From Tachypleus tridentatus (Eukaryota > Arthropoda > Merostomata > Xiphosura > Limulidae), in contig NC_134828.1 of assembly GCF_004210375.1 (NCBI RefSeq), forward strand, positions 23,738,400 to 23,802,399: a DNA stretch of 64,000 nucleotides, written 5' to 3'. Both the position numbers and the translations under genes were made by a program. Below the pieces are notes generated by a model that did not search any database, was not told the DNA's origin, and worked only from the letters and a program-made list of their open reading frames with translations. Of the stretch, positions 53,942 through 64,000 are shown one piece after another. Position 1 is the stretch's first letter, and every line of letters starts with the position of its first letter.

Positions 53942-54344
53942 AGAACTATGCAGCTTATGTTATATTGACCAATAAGGTAGATAAATAGATGGATACCTTC
54001 TTTTATTTATCTTACCTTTTGAACACTTTCTTGTTACGCAGTTAATCATTTCCGTTTCCGCTGTTTCAGTTCATCGTTCATTGCATTAAATGTTCTAAAA
54101 TTGCCTACGTAATCTAAGCCCATTACTTGACTGTGTGCGTGTCCACTTATAACTGGCGAAGCGCTAGACCGATTGTCACCAAACCTAACACGAAGGGACT
54201 AGTATTCGGACTTGGGGTTGCTATGCCACCTACATACCCTGGAGCCTATATGTCTCCCCTATGTGTACCTGAATATATAGGTTCGATACGAGTTTATTTC
54301 TTCTTGTTATTATCTTAAACTTGGCCACCAGGTTCATATAGTTT

Positions 54345-54550
54345 GGTTTGTTTTGAATTTCGCGCAAAGCTACACGAAGACTATCCGCGCTAGCCGTCAC
54401 TAATTTAGCAGCGTAAGACTTAGAGGGAAGGCAGCTAATCATCGCAATCCATCGCCAACTCTTGGGCTACTCTTTTACTAACGAATAGTGGGATTGACTG
54501 CACATTATAACGCCCCCACAGCTGAAAGGGCGAGCATGTTTGGTGTGACG
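54345..54550 (-). mobile_element. SINE-1, head missing
   Basis: Tail and body are present up to 'catgtttggtgtgacggggg', where the sequence jumps to unrelated DNA, so the tRNA-like head is lost. Confidence 0.85.
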
Positions 54551-54725
54551 GGGGTGTTCATATAGGTTGCTGTAAAACTATGAATTTTTGATAATTTTCA
54601 TTTTGCTGGGGAGTTTTTCTCCAATCATAAAAAAAATAACTCTTGAGAAATTAGAGATAGTAAATAAGACGTGATATAAGAAAATTATTGTTTTCAGTAT
54701 TAAACAAAATTACGTATTTTTCAAA

Positions 54726-54730
<5 letters not shown>

Positions 54731-54757
<27 letters not shown>
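54731..54757. repeat. (AT)n microsatellite
   Basis: About thirteen AT units followed by a short A run. Confidence 0.95.
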
Positions 54758-54762
<5 letters not shown>

Positions 54763-54914
54763 AAAACCCACAATTTATTTTCAGAGGGCTCTGTTCTCGT
54801 CCTTAAACTGTTGTTAAATGTGTATTGTCTGTCATGTTGCCAGATAACGTTTGACGGAGAATTGCGTCGCATGTTTCAGATTTGATAAGCTTGCATTTGC
54901 TGTAAGATTTAACT

Positions 54915-54985
54915 TCTAATAGAGCAGAGAGAAAGTTTGCGGTCGCTGTACAAATAGCCCATTGTTTAGATTTGTTCTCAACCAC
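54915..54985 (+). mobile_element. Short SINE tail remnant
   Basis: 'acaaatagcccattgtttag' and 'atttgttctcaaccac' resemble the SINE-2 tail. Very short. Confidence 0.35.
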
Positions 54986-55171
54986 AAATTATAATACTTG
55001 ATGAACAGATAAGCTTTGGAAATAGATATAAAATTAAGGTAATCTTTTGTTTGAAACCGGATAGTTAATATAGTCCTGAACAATTTGTGGGTTTGCTTAT
55101 GAAAATATTTCTAAAATATCCAAACTGTAGTTGACTTAATAATTACGCAAAAATTCGTGATGCATTACACT

Positions 55172-55425
55172 ACCATTTGAATTTCGCGCAAAACTGCATG
55201 AGCGCTATTTGCGCTAGCTGTTCCTAATTTAGCAGTATAAGACTAGAGGGAAGACCGCTAGTCATCACCGTCCACCGCCAACTCTTTTGCTACTTTTTTC
55301 AATGAATAGTGCGATTAATCGTTGGATTATAATGCCCCACAGCCGAAAGGGCAAGCATGTTTGGTGAGATGGGGATTCGAGCTCGCGACCCTCAGATTGA
55401 GTCGAGCGCCCTAACTACTTGTAAT
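55172..55425 (-). mobile_element. SINE-1, diverged
   Basis: Tail 'gaatttcgcgcaaaactgca', body with several deletions, head 'gattcgagctcgcgaccctc' to 'ctaactacttg'. Confidence 0.8.
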
Positions 55426-55979
55426 AAGTAGTGAATTTCCGAAGATAAACCGAAATGTCCATCTAATTTATCTAGGAATATTCTCTAGGTGTTTCTTTAA
55501 ATATGATTCCTGTATGGATATCGTAATTTCTTTGGTTTGCGCGTGAGAGCGAGGGAGAAATAGACAGTTTTAAACTTGAGACAGCAACATGTTTTCGGAC
55601 TTGCTTCTGGGGTTCGATTTCTAGCCAGAGCAAAGAAACAACTGACTGCAAGAACACTTCCACGTATGACATAAAAAGTAATTTGGCACATACCAAGTAG
55701 TTGAACGGGCTGTTATTGTGGTTTACCTCCATACGAAACCTTGAAGTAATTTTATGATTTCTGAGTATTTCCAAGGAAACACTTATTACTAGTGCAGCTT
55801 TATATGTTTGGGTAATTTTCTAGGTTGTTGAACGCTAATCGAAAGACATCTCTGTTATTTGAACGAAGGGAATTACATATACCATTTGATGTATTTTTTA
55901 TTTATTGTATCCGATGTAGCTTGAATGACTGGTTTTTATATCGACGATGACGTATCTGTTATTTCTTTTGCAAACTCTT
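55426..55979. other. Unannotated stretch
   Basis: A 100-residue minus-strand frame crosses it, but I see no family likeness or splice context. Nothing else recognised. Confidence 0.35.
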
Positions 55980-55989
55980 GCGTGTCCTA

Positions 55990-56215
55990 CCTTACCTTGA
56001 TATCAACAGCGATGAGTGGTTCATAGAATGTCTCGGAGCTTTTGTTTTTGCAGCGCAAACGTTTAGCTTACAGCTCCATCTCTTGACCAATTTGAGAAAT
56101 AATTGTGGTTTCGACACAGGATTTCGATTGATGTATTTGACCACGTTTACAGTGTCGTACATTAATTTACTGTAATCCTGCCCAAAATAATTTCAAGTTG
56201 AAGGTAGGCGAGTAG
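55990..56215 (+). repeat. Dispersed repeat related to 38575-38770
   Basis: Second copy of the unknown family described at 38.6 kb, in the same orientation. Shared blocks include 'attaatttact' and 'cctgccc/taaa'. Confidence 0.45.
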
Positions 56216-56519
56216 TAGTTATCCTGATTGGTAATAATACTGAAGTGGGTATACGCATGGTATTGTTAGCGCACAAACGTAAAGTATAGCTAATAAAGAG
56301 GGAATTAAAGGTCTAGTTAATTAGTTTAATCCTACTTGTATTAATTATCCGGTTGACTGTGGAAGTAAGTTCCATAAAACTTTGAGGAAAATGGAATACC
56401 CTCTTGTTTTCGAATGTTGGTAATAAGAGAGGATCGCACCTCTGCCCGGTAATTTTATTTTGGCTTTTATAATCTGTTTATTGATGAATTCAAATAAGGG
56501 GAAAAATAAATGGGGTGGC

Positions 56520-56792
56520 GGTGGTTTCTTTGAATTTTGTTCAAAGCTACACGAGGGCTATCTGCGCTATCTGTCCCTAATTTAGCAGTGACAGAGTGGA
56601 GGGAAGGCAGCTAGTCATCACCACTCACCGCCAACTCTGTAGCTCTCTTTTACCAACGAATACCGGGATCGACCATCACATTATAACGCCCCCACGGCTA
56701 AAAGGGCGAGCATGTTTGGTGTGACAGGGATACGGACCCCCTCAAACAGCAAACTGTGGGTCAAGCGCCCTAACCAGCAAGCCATGCGGGGC
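56520..56792 (-). mobile_element. SINE-1, full length
   Basis: Tail 'caaagctacacgagggctat', body, and head ending 'agcaagccatgcggggc'. Moderately diverged. Confidence 0.85.
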
Positions 56793-56808
56793 TTACTTTG
56801 TTTGCGAA

Positions 56809-56838
56809 AGAGAGAGAGAGAGAGTGTGTGTGTGTGTG
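56809..56838. repeat. (GA)n(GT)n microsatellite
   Basis: About eight GA units pass directly into about seven GT units. Confidence 0.95.
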
Positions 56839-57624
56839 TATGGGGACAGATGTTTTTGTACCTGGTGTCATCGGGTTAAACGTGCACTGTTTTAACATTA
56901 GCCTTGACTTGTAGACTACTGAGAGCGAACGTGTTAAAACCAGACCTGAAGCCATTTCGTATATTTGTTTTTAATATATTTTTGGTTAAACTGTCTGGAG
57001 TCAAGCTACCTTTTATGGCGTTGTGTTTTAGACGTTATTAACCGACTTTTCTTACTTCTGAAGCTACGAGTTCATTGCTTGCCGCCATCGAACATGATTA
57101 CTTAGAAATTAGATTTTAACGTGGTCAAATTAGGGCAAACGTTTATTTTATCAGTACAGCAGTAAGCTTTTTTTTTTTTAAGAGTAACATAGTTAATCTA
57201 TTAATTAAACTTTCATTGTGCAAAGAGCATAAACAATGGAAATTGAAAAACTTGTGAAGCGAGAAAATTCCTTACAAACAAGGAAGAATACAGAGAATCC
57301 GTACAAAACTAGGCCTATAAAGGATGTTTATTATTTGACATAGTTACGAGTGAAACAGCAGCGCCACGTTGCAGAGCTTCGACTAAAGTATGGAATCAAC
57401 ATGACAATGAAAAAAAATATCTAACGCATAACATGAAGTGTCATGATACATCAGTGATATAAAAACAAGAACATTTTAAAAGTGATAATTTCAGTCGTAA
57501 AATAAAAGCATACATACGGATGGATATATATTTAGTTTTATATCTATTAAAACTTCGCTTTGGACATTTCAGGACAGCATTCTAGTTTTGTATATTTCGC
57601 TAACAGATATTTATTGCTCTCCTG
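56839..57624. other. Unannotated stretch
   Basis: Nothing recognised. Confidence 0.4.
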
Positions 57625-57912
57625 TTTATGAGCCAACACAATCTAGTGGTCAGCATCTTACAATGACTCCTAATGTCCTAGCGGTCAAGGCTTTCGATAA
57701 GTAACTTTCGGGTCGCGAAATCAAATACCGTGAACGAACATACTCGCTCTTTCAGCCGTGGGGGCGCTATAATCGCACTTTTTGTTGGTAATAGAATAGC
57801 CCAAAATTTGGTGGTGGGTGGTGTTGACTAGCTGCCTTCCTTTTAGTATATCACGCCTTAATTTCGGCTGATGTAGATAGCCCTAGAGTAGGTTTGCGTG
57901 AAATTGAACAAA
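57625..57912 (+). mobile_element. SINE-1, old copy
   Basis: Decayed head ('agcggtcaaggctttcgata'), good body ('tttcagccgtgggggcgcta', 'ggtggtgggtggtgttgact') and tail 'ggtttgcgtgaaattgaaca'. Confidence 0.75.
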
Positions 57913-58734
57913 CATACATGTACAAATGAATTGGTTCGTGAATGTCCAACGTTATTCACAAACGCATTTATTTTTACTAACGAAAACTTTAAATCTGCCA
58001 TATACCATTAATAGTACGAGAGAAGACGGTTTTATGGACTCTTTTCAGCAGTATTTCTGTGTACGTATGTGTGTGTGTAACATTTGTTCAAGATGTAAAA
58101 GGTATATTAAAAGATGTGCGATAAGAATCTGATGCAGTAATTTACGACAGTAGAAGCAAACCAACGCAAACATTCAAAGACGTTTTCAAAGTTGGTTACT
58201 ACTGTATAAATAACTATAATTCTAATTACTTGCAAGATTTTCTTTCAATATCCAAGGTCTCTCTTTACCTGGCGATTTCTGACTACTGACTGATGGTGCC
58301 ATCTGTAGTTAATCCTGATTGTAATTTACTTGGAAATTTCAATGAATAGATGTCCACAATTATTTTTAATATATTAAACTATACATAGATATTACACCCT
58401 TAAATAGTTAATCTGCCAGAAATTTGACATACTTTTCACACAAGTAGAAAAAAAAAGATAAAATTATGTTGTTTTTTTTTCAGTTCTGGTTAAGTAACGA
58501 GAACCCGAGTCACATTTAATTTAAAGTAATACGAGATACTGTTAGTTGATAAATATTAGAAATGCTTACTTCGCCTATTAATTAAAACGTAATTAATTTA
58601 AAATTACTTCAAAAACTGTAATTTCGGAAGCAATTAGGTGAATTTTCTGTATCTTTGGATATCTCGAGTTTTTCAATAGTTTAAGCTTGTGAAATTAGAC
58701 TATTCTAATAATATATAAAAATATATTTTGAGAG
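57913..58734. other. Unannotated stretch
   Basis: Nothing recognised. Confidence 0.4.
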
Positions 58735-58990
58735 TAATTGCGATCTAGAAGCACTGAAGATTAGAACGCGAGTTCGAATCCCCATCACAAAGGATAGATA
58801 TCTCTTTCAGCCATGAGGGCATTATAATATCACGGTCAGTCTTACTAATCGTTGGTAAAAGAGTAGCCCAAGAGGTGGAGGTTGGTGAGTGATATTAACT
58901 ATCTGACTTCCCTTATTGCATATCGCTGCTAACGTAGTCCCGGCTGGTGAAGGTAGCCTTCGCATAGCTTTGCGCGAAATTCAAAGCTAA
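58735..58990 (+). mobile_element. SINE-1, old copy
   Basis: B box 'gagttcgaatccccatcaca', body 'taatcgttggtaaaagagta', tail 'agctttgcgcgaaattcaaa'. The A-box part is mostly lost. Confidence 0.75.
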
Positions 58991-59059
58991 GATGTTAACA
59001 GTTCAGAAACGATAAAAATAATAATTTCCCGACAGTATTTCGAAAACAAATTGCCAAAG

Positions 59060-59165
59060 CTGGTTTGGTGTTTAGATTTGTGGGCTCAAGCCACTTACAA
59101 TCGGAGTTCGATTCCCAACGGTGAACAGAACGCCGGTAGCTGTGTAAATTTGTGTTAAAATAAAC
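59060..59165 (+). mobile_element. Short SINE (subfamily 2/3), diverged
   Basis: B box 'ggagttcgattcccaacggt' and tail 'tagctgtgtaaatttgtgtt'. Confidence 0.6.
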
Positions 59166-59269
59166 AAATAAAATAAGTATTCAGCTAGATATAGTACGAA
59201 TAAATTAATATTAATTTATTTTGGCGACCTGTAGTTTTATCATTCCGCGCTACTTTCGTGACTGTTCAC

Positions 59270-59365
59270 CAGGTGGCTCAGCGGTAAGTCTACACACTTA
59301 CGACGCTAAATACAAAAGATGGTGAGAACAGATAACGTACTGTATACTTTGTGTTCAACTAGTCA
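59270..59365 (+). mobile_element. Short SINE (subfamily 2), diverged
   Basis: Intact A box 'ggtggctcagcggtaagtct' and 'cttacgacgctaaa'. The B box is deleted; the tail 'ctttgtgttcaact' remains. Confidence 0.6.
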
Positions 59366-60807
59366 AAATCAAAAGTTAAATCGTGGCTGCATAAACGTAT
59401 AACGTAGGTCAGAATCTCGGATGTTGGCCACAAAAATAACTCAAAAATCGGTTTCTAATGTTATCAGTTTTAGGGGCTTGATTATATTAATTTCCTCCGA
59501 ATATGCACTGTATATTGATAGGTAGTTAAGCCTTTCTAGTGATATTTAAAAAAAAATACAGTGAAATATAACAAATTACTAAGACTAGATTAATTTCTTT
59601 TTTTTTCAGTAGTTTCTACCAAAATATAAAAAATGTATATTTTTTGAACTATTAAATTTAAATGTTCTCTGGATTTTCTTTCGAATTACGTCATGTTTCC
59701 TAAAAAAAAAATTCTTCAGGGTTGTTGGCCACCCAGTGGACTATTATAAAGTTTTCAGAGGTATTTTACTGGCTGTGGGAAAAATTTGTTTCTCGGCCCT
59801 GTGAATTTTGAACGTCTTGCATATTTTTTCCTTAATTATCAAAGTTAACATGAACAAATACATCTTAATGGTGGCACAAGTTAGTCATAATTATTATTTA
59901 TGCATCAATTCTATTTTTATAATAAAATCTGATTTTGCAGTAATACATTTTTAACTTTATCGAAATATAGCCTAGGAATATTATCTGTAGCAAATTAGAA
60001 GAACCCTGGCGGCTAAATGGTGTAAGCATGGTTAGTTAACAGCAACCGCGTTTTTCGTGGAATCGTGTATTATGGAGGTTATTCTAAATCAGCCTAACAC
60101 AGGAGTCTGATTCGAAAGACAAGCTTGGGAAGGTACATCTCTTTATAGATTAACATTCTGCCCTCGTTTTATGTTGTTACTTTAATTACTGTTTCATCAA
60201 ATGTAATTTACTTTTTGACGTGCGTCAGTTCAAAATAATACCATCTGTAAAAAACCGGCGAACCTGAACAATACGCCTGATTTATTATGAAACTTGATGT
60301 GCATTCATAATTGCAGTTCCAAGGTTATTTGAATTATTTCGTGAATCGGGCAAGCCAGCTTGGCGTATTAATTTTTCGTTTTATGGGTGAATATTGCTGT
60401 AAGGGTGCTTCGGGTACACGAAATTTTTGGTTTAAAAAGCGAGCTCAGTGTCGTTGTTTATCGAAGCCTTTCAGTTGTCGTCCAAATGTACAGCATGAAA
60501 ATTTGAGCAGTCCATAATGTTCCACAACCGTAAGATTGTTTACTTGTTTATATTGTATTTTTAATTAATAATGTATTAATTATTTCCCGATTTGGTTCGA
60601 TTCTATATCGTGCAAAGAAATGTAATATATTGTTCGCTTTATTTTGATAAGCGTGTTTTTTTCGGATTAATGAGTTAAAACGAAACACTTGAGTGTAAGA
60701 CAAATGACAAACTTTCTTCCATGACTGCATTATTGGAGTAGTAACAACAGACACCTAACGACGAATACTTTCGTCTTTTAAAAACTTGCTATAATAAATT
60801 TATCGAT
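59366..60807. other. Unannotated stretch
   Basis: 1.4 kb of AT-rich sequence with no recognised feature. Confidence 0.4.
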
Positions 60808-60818
60808 ACTTCAGTCTG

Positions 60819-61108
60819 TTTGTTTGTTTGTTTGTTTGTTTGTTTTGGAATTTCGCACAAAGCTACTCAAGGGCTATCTGTGCTAGCCGTCCCTAATTTA
60901 GCAGTGTAAGACTAGAGGGAAGGCAGCTAGTCATCACCACCCACCGCCAACTCTTGAGCTACTCTTTTACCAACGAATAGTGGGATTGACCGTCACATTA
61001 TACACCCCCACGGCTGGGAGGGCGAGCATGTTTTAGCGCGACGCGGGCGCGAACCCGCGACCCTCGGATTACGAGTCGCACGCCTTACCCGCTAGGCCAT
61101 GCCGGGCC
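60819..61108 (-). mobile_element. SINE-1, full length, young-looking, with target-site duplication
   Basis: Begins with (GTTT)6 and then a near-consensus element. acttcagtctg is duplicated perfectly at 60808-60818 and 61109-61119. It shares the 'tagcgcgacgcgggcgcgaa' variant with the copy at 46.8 kb. Confidence 0.95.
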
Positions 61109-61199
61109 ACTTCAGTCTGAAACGAGCAGTTTGAAACGAGCAGTTTATTACAAAAACTACGGCCAGTGCACTTATAGAAAAGACGTAATAGTCGTTGGC

Positions 61200-61470
61200 T
61201 TAGCGTGGCAAGGCCAGGTGGTTAAGGCACTCAACTCGTAATCCGAGAGTCGCGGGTTCGAATCCCCGTCACACCAAACATACTTGCCCTTTCAGCCGTG
61301 GAAGCGTTATAATGTGACGGTCAATCCCACTATTCGTTGGTAAAAGAGTAGCCCAAGAGTGGGCGGTGGGTGGTGACGACTAGCTTCCTTCCCTCTAGTC
61401 TCACACTTCTAAATTAGGGACGGCTAGCACATATAGCCCTGGCGTATCTTTGCGTGAAATTCAAAACAAA
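61200..61470 (+). mobile_element. SINE-1, full length
   Basis: Head 'aaggccaggtggttaaggca' with B box 'gggttcgaatccccgtcaca', body and tail 'ctttgcgtgaaattcaaaac'. Confidence 0.92.
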
Positions 61471-61476
61471 CTAAAT

Positions 61477-61630
61477 TTAGCGTGGGCAAGTAGTTAACGT
61501 GACTTGACCTAGAGGTCGCGAGTGCGCTATAAGTGTAACGGTGAAATACTAGTAGTTTGATCAGACTATAAAAGTAGCTCAAGTGTTGACGGCGGATATT
61601 TTTTACTATCTGTCTCTTTTATAACGACAT
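61477..61630 (+). mobile_element. SINE-1, old and shortened copy, directly after another
   Basis: 'agcgtgggcaagtagttaac', 'gcgctataagtgtaacggtg' and 'aagtagctcaagtgttgacg' follow the family order with large losses. Confidence 0.6.
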
Positions 61631-62068
61631 TTTATTGTAGGGGCGCTTTTACTAAATAATCAGTATATTGACTTAGTGAATGGTCATCTGTTTCATGACA
61701 CCAAAACTTCTGTAAGTTTACCTTGTGATATTTCCAGAGATGCCAACCATTGCGATTTGAGCGTAATCATTGCGATTTTGGTGTATACATTACCACTATA
61801 CGCTCATACAAACAAATATTACAACTTGTTGCAACTCCCAAATTATTATATATTATATAGGCCTATACAATAAAGTGATAAATTGTTCCCCAGGGTTGAA
61901 AGGGGTGAAAAGAAAATTTCTAGTGAGATACAAATAAATTTTGATAATAAATAAAAGACGTAGTCCAAATGGCTACTTGCGATAATCATGTTTGTGCTTA
62001 AAATAATAAAAAAAAATATTTGTATCTCCGACGTCTGCCAATAGTTTGAGTGCGGTGCTTCTCCATAC

Positions 62069-62348
62069 ATGGCCCGGCATGGCCAAGCGTGTTAAGGCGT
62101 GCGACTCGTAATCTGAGGGTCACGGGTTCGCAACCCCGTCCCGCCAAACATGCTCGCCCTTCCAGCCGTGGGGGCGTTATAACGTGACGGTCAATCCCAC
62201 TATTCGTTGGTAAAAGAGTAGCCCAAGAGGTGATGGTGGGTGTGATGACTAGCTGCCTTCCCTCTAGTCTTACACTGCTAAATTAGGGACGGCTAGCGCA
62301 GATAGCCCTCGAGTAGCTTTGTGCGAAATTCAAAAAACAAACAAACAA
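62069..62348 (+). mobile_element. SINE-1, full length, with target-site duplication
   Basis: Consensus-like head 'ggcccggcatggccaagcgt', body and tail with (CAAA)n. gcttctccatac is duplicated perfectly at 62057-62068 and 62349-62360, so it is probably a recent insertion. Confidence 0.95.
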
Positions 62349-62561
62349 GCTTCTCCATACTGGGTACCTGGGGGAATCCATAGTTACGTCATCAGTGCTT
62401 GTGAGCCAATAAGCGCTCGTGTAGATGGATATTTCTCGTTTTCTAAGCGGCATAGAAACATCAATACGATCTTTCACAAGATGGAAAAAAAGAGGCCTCG
62501 TTCACCAGATTGTTTTGTTTCTGACAAATCTAAAAGGACTAAAACTGTGAAAGGGCTCTGA

Positions 62562-63179
62562 CTACAATCATTACACTCAGTCATCTGAAATAGTTGGCAT
62601 CTCTGTATTTCACGTTTTGTTTGTCTGGCTCTCTCGATACCTTTTTTATTTATTTCTTCGTAATTTAAATTGATATTAGTAAGCGACTGAAAAACGTGTA
62701 ATGTTAGATGTCACTGAGTGAACTTCTGCTGAAATCCTCTGCTATATTTATATTTGTACTGGGATATTTGTATACACAATTTATGTGAACAGTTGCTCCT
62801 CGGGTTTTGTACTTCTACAATTTACGTATCAATTTATTGTGTACTACTGTGACATAGTGAGTTTAATGGAATATGTTATCTTGCCAACAATAACAATATC
62901 ATGCTTAAATCTCCGTTCGATTAGTGATTAAACTTTCAGATTAATTACAAGTATTGCAACATTTTAAAAGTATCTTAACTAACTAGAATAAATAACTACT
63001 AATTGCGCTTGCAACAAGCGATTAAATATTGTATGGGAGAACTTTACGACAGCGGAATTGTTGTCTTTCCTAAACAACTACTGATTTTATTGTATAAACG
63101 TACTTATTTGTTGTACTAAAAGTAGGCTTTGATTAGTAATATTGCTTTCACTTCTATTATTTAAAAATTTAACTTCAAA
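62562..63179. other. Unannotated stretch
   Basis: Nothing recognised. Confidence 0.4.
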
Positions 63180-63425
63180 AGCGGGCCCAAGTAGTTAGAA
63201 CGATTGATTCGTAATCTGAGGGTGGCGGGCTCAAATCCCCATTACACCAAACATGCTTGTTCTTTCAGCCATGGTGGCGTTATAAGTGACGATCAATCAC
63301 ACTATTCGTTGGTAAAAGAGTAGCCCAAGAATTGGTGGTGAGTGGTGATGACTAGCTGCCTTCCTTCTAAGTTAGGGACGCTTAGCACAGATGGCACTCG
63401 CGTAGCTTTGCTCGAAAATTTAAAA
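63180..63425 (+). mobile_element. SINE-1, with deletion near the tail
   Basis: Head 'gggcccaagtagttagaacg', body 'cactattcgttggtaaaaga', tail 'agctttgctcgaaaatttaa'. 'cccttctagtcttacactgctaaa' is shortened to 'ccttctaa'-type sequence. Confidence 0.82.
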
Positions 63426-63814
63426 GCTACTTTTCTGCGCACGAGATAGCAGGCGCTTCATCCTTAAAGGTGTACAATGGTTTTTGTTATATAGGGATTA
63501 ATGAACAGCAGTCGTAAATTTTAAGGTGCCTGTGTTTTATTTGCGGATGTTTTTTGATCAATAATATATTTTCTTTTCGTGTGTGACAGTACATTGAATA
63601 ATAATAGTTTTGTAGGCCGTTCTCGTCAGTGAGGCGGAAAATCTTTTCAGACGACTCGTCCTAGTTTCTATCGGTAACAAACTTCACTGCTTTGTCGCCA
63701 CTTACGTTTCTTCGGTTGACAGGCGTCGCTTTTTATCTCTTTAATGTGTTTTTCAGCCCGTTCACTCGAGAAGAGTAGACTTACCATTGTTTTCGGGCGT
63801 GAGATGGCACTGTG

Positions 63815-64000
63815 GTTTGTTTATTTCGAGGGTTATCTGCATTAGGCGTCTCTGATTTTAAAGTGGTAAACCAAAGAGAAGGAAGCTAGTCAACACCATT
63901 CACCGCCAATCCTGAGGCCATTATTTATCAATTAATATTGGAATTAAGCATCATATTATAACATCTCTCGCATCTGAAAGGGCGAGCACGCCCAATAAAG
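63815..64000 (-). mobile_element. SINE-1, old copy running off the window
   Basis: 'cgagggttatctgcattagg', 'gaaggaagctagtcaacacc' and 'tgaaagggcgagcacg' match the tail and body on the minus strand. The head lies beyond the end. Confidence 0.7.

Noticed and set aside
55472-55774. 100-residue minus-strand frame
   Set aside because: No recognised motif, no splice sites and average composition for the AT-rich background.
62481-62561. Short plus-strand frame MEKKRPRSPD..., basic and NLS-like
   Set aside because: Only 26 residues with no acceptor or donor and no neighbouring exon; composition alone is not enough.

Overview
This is a 64 kb piece of an animal (arthropod-type) nuclear genome. It is AT-rich, has long introns and spliceosomal GT..AG junctions, and is dense with tRNA-derived SINEs. 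There is no sign of prokaryotic or viral organisation. The protein family of the one real gene, the very abundant ~280-bp tRNA-headed SINE, and the huge minisatellite-filled introns fit a chelicerate. My best guess is a horseshoe crab (Limulus/Tachypleus group); this is an inference from memory of similar repeats, not a search result.

The only host gene I can fully support lies on the minus strand between 27481 and 1402. It is a ten-exon half-transporter of the ABCG5/ABCG8 (sterolin) group. All nine internal junctions are canonical and phase-consistent. They give about 644 residues: an N-terminal nucleotide-binding domain (exons 1-5), a linker (exon 6) and six membrane segments (exons 7-10). 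The ATPase half is degenerate at the Walker A Ser/Thr, Q-loop, signature and H-loop positions, while Walker B is intact. That points to an ABCG8-like, pseudo-ATPase partner of an obligate heterodimer. A splice-acceptor-like sequence just upstream of the first ATG leaves open an extra 5' exon.

The introns carry an unusual set of minisatellites whose periods cluster near 53-60 bp. The most striking is a ~40-copy 58-bp array (15871-18180). It begins exactly at the splice donor of exon 2, and on the gene's strand every unit repeats a near-consensus donor (GGTAAGTG) plus, in most units, a pyrimidine tract and CAG acceptor 9 nt upstream of it.

Intron 1 holds a decayed Tc1-type DNA transposon (18923-20162) nested inside a SINE, a LINE reverse-transcriptase fragment, several SINEs and a 30/60-bp array. 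From 27.5 kb to the end I recognise no complete host gene. The region holds many SINE copies (one ~280-bp family and two shorter subfamilies that share a 3' tail module), two decayed non-LTR retrotransposons arranged head to head (40.5-45.0 kb), an LTR-like unit (45.1-46.0 kb), an inverted-repeat element with a conserved hairpin/GAAAC motif, a 54-bp minisatellite (52.7-53.4 kb) and two weak exon candidates. Target-site duplications can be read around many SINEs, which allows nested insertions to be ordered in time.
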